The position numbers and the translations under genes are program-made. DNA of 64,000 nt, from positions 2,283,733 to 2,347,732 of the forward strand of contig NC_089175.1 in NCBI RefSeq assembly GCF_947507565.1. The letters are read 5' to 3'. This stretch comes from Oscarella lobularis. Lineage: Eukaryota; Porifera; Homoscleromorpha; Homosclerophorida; Oscarellidae. The notes beneath the pieces are model-generated. The model saw only the letters and a list, made by a program, of their open reading frames with translations, was not told the origin of the DNA and did no database searches. Positions 57,371-64,000 of this stretch are shown piece after piece (position 1 is the stretch's first letter; every line of letters starts with the position of its first letter).

Positions 57371-59444
57371 ATGGATTCTGGATGCGATGCGACGCATGCA
57401 AGCGTATTTTACACGACGGCCGACAATGACTTTGAACCCTTGCCCCTGCAAAACCTCTATTTCTGCGTCCACTGCGTGAAACTGAAGAGCAGACGATGCG
57501 TCTTGCAAGAGGCAAGCCAATTGTCTTCCCATATGCCCGAATAAGTCTCTCGGTCGCAGTTGGATACACTCTATCTGCCCAACGAGCTGGAAACCGTTCC
57601 CACGTCCGACGCTCTAATGAGAAAGAACAGGTTAGACGAAAATATTTCTTCTTCGAATATTTGTGATTTTTTTCTTCGGGGGAATCAGAGCTTCGAATAG
57701 CTACATTTGTCCGCTGTGTCACAACTCGCTTCAAGTGGCGTCGTCTGGAGCAACAGCAAGGCCGACCACGCCCACTGCTGCTAAGGGTGTAACAACGCCG
57801 AGAAAATATTCGCTCCACTGTCTCGTCTGTCAGTGGATGTCGAGAGATGCTGGGATAGAAGATGCTAACGTTGGTGAGAAAATACCATTAGACTAATCTG
57901 TATTAATTAATTATTTATTTATATTGCTCTTAGCTTCTGGTGGATGGCAGAATACGGATCCTGAAGATGTGCCTATGGTAAATACTAAGCCGAACTATTT
58001 ATCTATGATTTTGATTTTCCTATGTTCACAGGTTACCAATGTACTCAAATGGTATCGCAAATTGCTTGACGTCAGCAAGGTGGAGGCGGAGAGAGGAAAA
58101 CGAAAGATTTCCACCAAGAAGCGATTTAGTATCACGGTAAGTTTTATAAGTATTTTTTTGTCAATTGATCTTTCAAACGTTCCTCAGGAGAAAACGGGGA
58201 AAATTGGAGGTGCTTCTATGAGTCACATTAGCCCTCTCCAAAGGTAAGGTGAACTGCTACTAGAATATAAAAACACGCTTTGAACGTTCTTACAGAGAGA
58301 AATTCGAGCAGGCTAGCGTTTCCAAAAAGATTACGGAGTTTCCAAAGGACCTCTATGATGACAAAACTCCCTTGCACAAAAGTAAGAGATACATAGTATG
58401 TGTATATAAAAGAAACGTCATCCAGAGGCTTTAGTTACAACACTTGAGCAGAGATTTCAACAGCCACTGGCTCAGCCAAAATATGTTAAGTATGCTTATT
58501 GGAGGACTCTGGTGGAATATTAGAGGCCACAACTGACGCTTTGTATTTGTTCTAGGGATCTGTTGCCAAGGCGTAGTCACCTTGTAAGCAGATGTTCAAT
58601 GCGTTGCAGGGTGGGTTCTTTTAATTAGTGAATCTGCTTTTTCAGACTTGTTCTCTTTAGGAATGTGAGCACAATCTATGCAAGCCAAATTTCAATCCAA
58701 GCCTGACGAAATTTAAAATTCATCTCATTGCCTTGTCAGATGACTCAAATTAACTAAATAATTATTTACTTGATATGTGTTTTTAGAAATTACGTTCCAA
58801 ATCTTCGCGTTGTTAGCATTCCCCCGCTGGAGCTGAACGAGGTACGTGCAGTGTCAATGAGGAGACGCAATTCTATCTAATCCCTTTTAGGAATCAAAAT
58901 TGATTTTGTCCCTAACCAACCCGTTGCCCTACGCAGTCCACGTTTCGCTATTGCCACTTACGGAAGAGGAGTCCGCAATAAAATCAGCTGACGTGAGTGG
59001 CTCTGGGCGCCTCCCTCTTTTATTTTTATATGTGTACTCTGAATAGGTTTATCTGCCTGAAAGCGCTCTGTTTGTCGGTGCTCGCGAAGAAATGGATGGT
59101 GGAGAAGAGCCGCCACCGAAAGATGATCCAAAGTATGAAAAACCGTTTTGAATCTTAAACTTAATTATTGGCTAATTAATTATAAGGGTAATCCACCTGA
59201 GAAAAGAGTGTAAGCTGGAGTTCTTTGTGCGAGTCAAACCTCTAATAGCATCTGACGACATCAAGGTAGGCAACCTCGTTCATATATACGTATTAATTCA
59301 TTTATTTTTTCGTCTTAGTTTGGCTGTATTTTGGAGCACAACTACCACGCTAAATCGACATTCCAGAGCGAAAGCGAGCAAGAGGAAGACGTCAGCAATC
59401 TACGTCATCACGTCTACGTAACGTTAGGTCCAGTCAAGCAATAG
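57371..59444 (+). CDS. DCTN4: Dynactin subunit 4 (p62)
   Basis: About fifteen short exons. The start is MDSGCDATHAS. LYFCVHCVKLKSRRC and YICPLCHN carry the paired Cys of the N-terminal zinc-binding region; LVCQWMSRDAGI and ASGGWQ match p62 almost word for word, as do RCRECEHNLCKPNFNP and LNYVPNLRVVSIPPLEL. The C-terminus is HHVYVTLGPVKQ. DCTN4 sits in the pointed-end complex of dynactin and supports dynein transport. Intron 1 (57,512-57,559) starts with GC in the context AGAG-GCAAGC. The join before exon 8 (about 58,382-58,415) cannot be kept in frame with ordinary sites by my reading. Exons 1-2 and 8-10 are scattered upstream as fragments. It ends 57 bp from the end of pICln on the other strand. 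Confidence 0.9.
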
Positions 59445-59501
59445 GTAATGAGAGTCAGAGCACACGTGACTATCCTTAATTAAATAATTAAAATTTGAAA
59501 A

Positions 59502-59924
59502 TCATTGTTCTGGTGCGTCTTCGAATTGATCGCTATTTTCGCTCGGTTCTAGTTCGTTTTCTTCTTCTTCTTCTTCTTCGTCTTCGTCATCTTCGCTTTC
59601 TGATTCGTCGCTCGACGTTTTTTGCGACGCCCACGCGCGTATCGATTCGAATAGCGTTTTCACGTCGTCGCTGCACGTCGGCACGAAACGATACTCGCGA
59701 ACTGGCTCGTCTTCGCCTTCGCTAACCATGCAATAGATCGAATCGCGCGGAAACGGCGACGAAGCGTCGCCTTTGCAGATCCCGTGCGCGACGAACGATT
59801 TCAACGCTAAGCTGCACGAGTGATCGCCGTCGTCGCTTCTCCATAGAAGCAATTGGTCTTCGGTAGATATTGGGCCTTCTCCCAACGAGCGTTCGCCGTC
59901 GAACGCGCCAACTTTCGATTCCAT
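59502..59924 (-). CDS. CLNS1A: Methylosome subunit pICln
   Basis: An intronless frame of 140 residues from the Met at 59,924; a Met at 59,966 would add 14 residues but reaches almost to the start of MFSD8. LLLWRSDDGDHSCSLALKSF, SIYCMVSEGE and EYRFVPTCSDDVKTLFESI follow the PH-like fold of pICln, whose matching human segments read ITEFRFVP and LYVMV. An acidic stretch (DESESEDDEDEEEEEEENE) and a closing QFEDA also fit. The family binds Sm proteins and PRMT5 and controls snRNP assembly in the cytosol. It is shorter than human pICln (237), because the segment between the acidic stretch and the end is reduced. Confidence 0.8.
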   Translation of the reverse strand: MESKVGAFDGERSLGEGPISTEDQLLLWRSDDGDHSCSLALKSFVAHGICKGDASSPFPRDSIYCMVSEGEDEPVREYRFVPTCSDDVKTLFESIRAWASQKTSSDESESEDDEDEEEEEEENELEPSENSDQFEDAPEQ

Positions 59925-59975
59925 CGCGCGCGTTACAGTTGACACTTGTCTGTTTGTACACGTCACGTGATAACA
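59925..59975. promoter_or_regulatory. Very short bidirectional promoter pICln / MFSD8
   Basis: The two start codons are 51 bp apart (9 bp if pICln starts at 59,966). A relic of the same arrangement lies before the second MFSD8 copy. It contains cacgtcacgtgat, with an E-box cacgtg-like core. Confidence 0.5.
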
Positions 59976-62024
59976 ATGGAAGCGTCGAAGAAACCGGCGT
60001 TTCTAGCTCGCTGGCGATCTATTCGCGTTATGTATTTATCTATGTTCTTTAGCAGCCTTGGTAAATTGCAATTTTTTGACGAATTCCGTCGCAATTTCAT
60101 TTCTGACCGTCTCACTCTATCTCGCTCCTCCCCTCGCTTTTTTTTGCAGGCTTTACTATTGTTCTGGCGTCTTTATGGCCGTTTCTGCTCATGGTAAGGT
60201 TGCACAGCGAAGCTAATAAATGAAAATGAAGTATTTTCTCGTTTTACTGTAGGTGGCTGGGAAAGGCGCGACTCCGAGCCTTCTTGGATACATTGTCGCG
60301 GCGTTTAGTCTAGGCCAATTGATCGCATCTCCTCTCATCGGTTTTTGGTCGAATCGCCATGGATCTAAAATTCCTCTTCTCGTCACGCTTACAATTAACG
60401 TCATTGGCAATTTCATGTATTCCTATTCAAACGCCATACCGAGTCATGACGTCAAAAACGCCTGGTTCATGTTGGGGTCGCGATTCCTCGTTGGAATTGG
60501 AGCAGGTACAAGTCAAGTGACGTCATAAGAGAAATTGCTTCATATTGTCTTTCTTTAGCAATCACCGGTGTCACTCGAGCTTATATATCAGGTGCGACGT
60601 CTTCCGATGAGAGAACGCCGGCAATGGCGAACATGAGCATGGCACAGGCCTTGGGATTTGTCCTTGGACCAGGTACTGTACAGTAGTGACCCCTCATCAG
60701 AGAGGTGTAGCTAGATAAAACACATCTGAGACTTATATAGGTATAGGTAAAAACTTGAACTGTATATAAAAGAGTCTCCTTTTTGTAGCCTTAGCGCTTG
60801 TATTTGTTCCTATTGGAGAAACGGGCCTCCAGTGGAAGGCGATTGATTTGGAGCTGAACATGTACACGGGACCGGGATTTTTAAGTGGTCTACTTGCCCT
60901 GATCAACGTCATTTGCCTCCTTACTCTATTCGTTGATTATCGCCTGCCGACGTCCCAGCTCACAGAATCCCAAAAGAACCCCATCAATGCGGATGATGAT
61001 GCTGAAGCACGTACGAGATTTCACACCACTCTTTTTTTCCTATCCTATCAATTTGTTATTTAGTGATACAAATGAGCGAAAGAAAATCACCTGATAAAGT
61101 CGGCGTTACAATGTCTATTATTCTCTTCTTTGTCGTCATGTTTGTATTCACAGTATTCGAAACGTAAACTCGTGGATATATAGAATCGTCTTTCAAAAGT
61201 AGAGAATCCTTTTCTGTGTAGAATTGCCTCGCCTTTGCTAATGGACGAATACGCTTGGACGCGCAAAGAGGCGACGCTATACGTGGGAATTCTCTTCGCC
61301 ATTTCCGGAATCCAAGCCATAGTCGTTTTTCTCATAGTCAAACCACTGGCTCGCCGGTAATTAAATACAAGTAATAAATCTTTCATTATTAATATTATTA
61401 TTTAAAGGTTTGGTGAAATTTTTATGTTGGGTGCCTCTCTCTGCTTTATGTTGGCGGGTTTCTTTATTCTTCTGCCTTTTGGCAGCAAGTATCCGCCTAT
61501 TCGAGCGCATCTAATTGGTTCGTAAAGCTACCGGTTGCAGTCACACCCACTTTCAATAAATTCTAGATCCTTCTCTTACGAATTCTTCATTTCAAGCGGA
61601 ATCTTTTGTGACCAATGTTCCCGGTATGAATATCACTCGCTACGACAGTCGAGGCTGTTCGTATGACTGGTGTTTTTCGACGCCTTTGATCTATTTCGAG
61701 CAATACCTTGCTGGTACGTTTCTGATTGGCATCGGATACCCTACATCGACTGTAATGATATACACGATATATTCAAGACTTCTTGGTGCATCTCCTCAGG
61801 TAAAATTTCAATTGATTAAGTTAATTAAATTAATTAATTATTTTTAGGGTTTTATGATGGGGTTGATGGCTTCTTTCGGTTGCCTAGCTCGAGTCTTGGG
61901 TCCCATATTCGTCAGCTCGCTCTATCACCACCAGGGACCGCGCTGGATGTTCGTGGCTGTCGAATCTATTGTTTTTGTAGCGCTACTTCTTTTTTTTGGT
62001 ACATATCGCCGCATGAGGTCGTAG
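59976..62024 (+). CDS. MFSD8: MFSD8/CLN7-like lysosomal transporter, copy 1
   Basis: About ten exons. [18 protein letters not shown] starts the first helix; [20 protein letters not shown] is the MFS signature loop; [20 protein letters not shown] and QALGFVLGP match human MFSD8 closely, as do [44 protein letters not shown] and the end GPRWMFVA. Twelve helices can be placed. A lumenal loop carries N-glycosylation sites (NSSF, NITR). MFSD8 is a lysosomal chloride-type channel or carrier, and its loss causes CLN7 disease in humans. The tail is short (GTYRRMRS). It diverges from pICln through a shared promoter. Confidence 0.9.
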
Positions 62025-62026
62025 AA

Positions 62027-62160
62027 CTAAGCTAAGCTGCACGAGCGATCGCCGTACCTTCTTCACTTCTCTATAGAAGCGATTGGCCTTTCGGTAGGGC
62101 CCCCTGTTCTCCCTTCGAACGATTCCATCGCGCACGTTACACTTCTTAGACAGACGTCAC
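62027..62160 (-). pseudogene. Fragment of pICln 5' end
   Basis: The sequence from gctaagctgcacgagcgatc to attccatcgcgcacgttaca matches the first exon part and promoter of pICln at about 59,809-59,940, with gaps. It came along with the promoter when MFSD8 was duplicated. Confidence 0.8.
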
Positions 62161-62212
62161 TTGTCACTTGGCCTGGAGTGTCAGGCCGTCTCTCGTCCTC
62201 TTCGCCGTAGGC

Positions 62213-64000
62213 ATGGAGGCGTCCAAGAAACCGGCGTTTTTTGCTCGCTGGCGATCCATTCGCGTTATGTATTTATCTATGTTCTTCAGCAGCCTTGGTA
62301 AGTCGCCAGTTTTTGACGAATTCCATCGCGATTTCATTTCTGGTCATCTCGCCCCTCTCCTCGCTTTTTTTGCAGGCTTTACTATTGTTATGGCGTCTCT
62401 CTGGCCGTTTCTGCTAATGGCAAGTTTGCACAGTGAAAAAGCTAATAAATAAAAACGATGTTTTTCTTGTTGTATATAGGTGGCTGGGAAAGGCGCGACT
62501 CCAAGCCTACTCGGATACGTTGTCGCGGCGTTTAGTCTAGGCCAATTGATTGCATCTCCCCTAATCGGTTTTTGGTCGAATCGCCACGGATCAAAAATTC
62601 CTCTTCTCGTCACGCTTACGATAAGCGTTATTGGCAATTTCATGTATTCCTATTCAAACGTCATACCGAGTCATGACGTCAGAAACGCCTGGTTCATGAT
62701 AGGGTCGCGCTTTCTCGTTGGAATTGGAGCAGGTTACTAGTGATATAAGATAAATTGCTTCATATATTGTCTCTCCTTAGCAATCACAGGCGTCACTCGA
62801 GCTTATATATCAGGTGCGACGTCTTCCAGTGAGAGAACGCCGGCAATGGCGAACATGAGCATGGCACAGGCTTTGGGATTTGTTCTTGGACCAGGTACTG
62901 TACCAATATACAGTATTACTCAATATATACTCTCATATATAGAAGACTCTCCTCCTTTTTTTTTGTTTTAGCCTTAGCCCTTGTATTTGTTCCTATTGGA
63001 GAAACGGGCTTCCAGTGGAAGGCGATTGATTTGGAATTGAATATGTACACGGGACCAGGATTTTTAAGTGGTCTACTTGCCCTGATCAACATAATTTGCC
63101 TTGTTGCTCTATTCGTCGATTATCGCTTGCCGCCGCCCCAGCTCACAGAATCAACTCAATCCCATAAGAGTTCCGTCAGTGCGGATGATTCTGAAGCACG
63201 TACGAGAAAAACATTGCCTTCTCTTTTAATTTATTTTATCGTTTAGTGATACAAATGGGCGAAAGCAAACCACCTGATAAAGTCGGCGTTATATCATCTA
63301 TTATTCTCTTCTTTGTCGTCATGTTTGTATTCACAGTATTTGAAACGTAAACTCATAGATAGAATCGTCTTTCAAAAGCAGTGATTTTCTCTTCTGTTTA
63401 GAATTGTTTCACCTTTGCTGATGGACGAATATGCTTGGACGCGCAAAGAAGCGACGCTCTACGTGGGAATTCTCTTTGCCGTTTCCGGAATCCAAGCCGT
63501 AGTCGTTTTTCTTGTAGTCAAACCACTGGCCCGGAGGTAACGAAATACAAGTGATAAATATCTGATCATTATTATCATTTAAAGATTTGGTGAAATTTTT
63601 ATGTTGGGTACCGCCCTCTGCTTTATGTTGGCGGGCTTCTTCGTCATTCTGCCTTTCGGCAACAAGTATCCGCCTATTCGAGCGCATCTCATCGGTAAGC
63701 TACCAGTTGCAGTCACACCCACTTTCAATTTATTCTAGATCCTTCTCCTACGAATTCTTCATTTCAAGCGGAATCTTTTGCGACCAATGTTCCCGGTATG
63801 AACATCACTCACTACGACAGTCGAGGCTGTTCGTACGACTGGTGTTCTTCAACGCCTTTGATCTATTTCGAGCAATGCCTCGCTAGTACGTTTCTCCTCG
63901 GCATTGGATACCCTACATCGACTGTAATGATATACACGATATATTCAAAACTTCTTGGTGCATCACCTCAGGTAAAAAATTTGTATAAAAATTTAATTAA
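62213..64000 (+). CDS. MFSD8/CLN7-like transporter, copy 2 (runs off the window)
   Basis: Tandem duplicate of the preceding gene with the same exon order and most residues identical ([72 protein letters not shown]). The last complete exon ends at 63,971; the final exon with the last helices lies beyond the edge. Frame is open in every exon read. Small changes include [13 protein letters not shown] in the central loop and SHYDSRG-type changes in the lumenal loop. Whether it keeps the lysosomal role cannot be told. Confidence 0.87.

Noticed and set aside
59502-59725. Plus-strand frame antisense to pICln
   Set aside because: Phe/Leu/Arg-rich mirror of the acidic coding stretch; no homology.

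Overview
The window is nuclear DNA from an animal, most likely a sponge (a homoscleromorph or demosponge would fit). Genes are packed closely and carry many introns, mostly 45-60 bp with GT-AG ends. They encode metazoan families: Ig-superfamily receptors, UNC5/PIDD-type ZU5-UPA-Death proteins, CARD proteins, galectin, dynactin p62, pICln, MFSD8, JPT, lysosomal-type acid phosphatase and DBH/MOXD1-like monooxygenase. A spliced nuclear gene for tRNA(Ile)-lysidine synthase (TilS) fits sponges, whose mitochondria often keep a trnI(CAU); the exact taxon is inference.

Region 1 (1-20,903): after a short satellite and a galectin gene comes an array of two alternating gene types. Type 1 (three intact genes, here IgZU-1 to IgZU-3) encodes signal peptide, one to three Ig domains, a transmembrane helix, a divergent Death domain, ZU5, UPA and a C-terminal Death domain. 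Type 2 (two intact genes, CXD-1 and CXD-2) encodes CARD, a domain I cannot name, and Death. Relics of type 2 lie in front of and behind IgZU-1, so the ancestral unit was probably a receptor/adaptor pair. My exon models of all five genes keep frame throughout. This is the best candidate for an undescribed innate-immune or cell-death signalling module.

Region 2 (20,904-28,690): an Ig4-FN3 membrane receptor, a repeat-rich stretch without a recognised gene, then JPT-like and TilS genes head to head. A 200-N assembly gap lies at the end of TilS.

Region 3 (28,691-57,000): a shuffled block of segmental duplications. Four acid phosphatase genes lie on the minus strand and four DBH/MOXD1-like genes on the plus strand. 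Two plus-strand CARD-UPA-transmembrane genes lie between phosphatase copies. Fragments of TilS, acid phosphatase and dynactin p62 exons lie between the copies, with readable breakpoints. A TTAA-flanked piggyBac-like non-autonomous element sits in an intron of the fourth DBH-like gene.

Region 4 (57,371-64,000): dynactin subunit 4 (the source of the scattered dynactin fragments), pICln on the opposite strand, MFSD8/CLN7-like copy 1 sharing a bidirectional promoter with pICln, and a tandem MFSD8 copy that runs off the window. I saw no tRNA, rRNA or CRISPR array and no retroviral or Polinton-type element.
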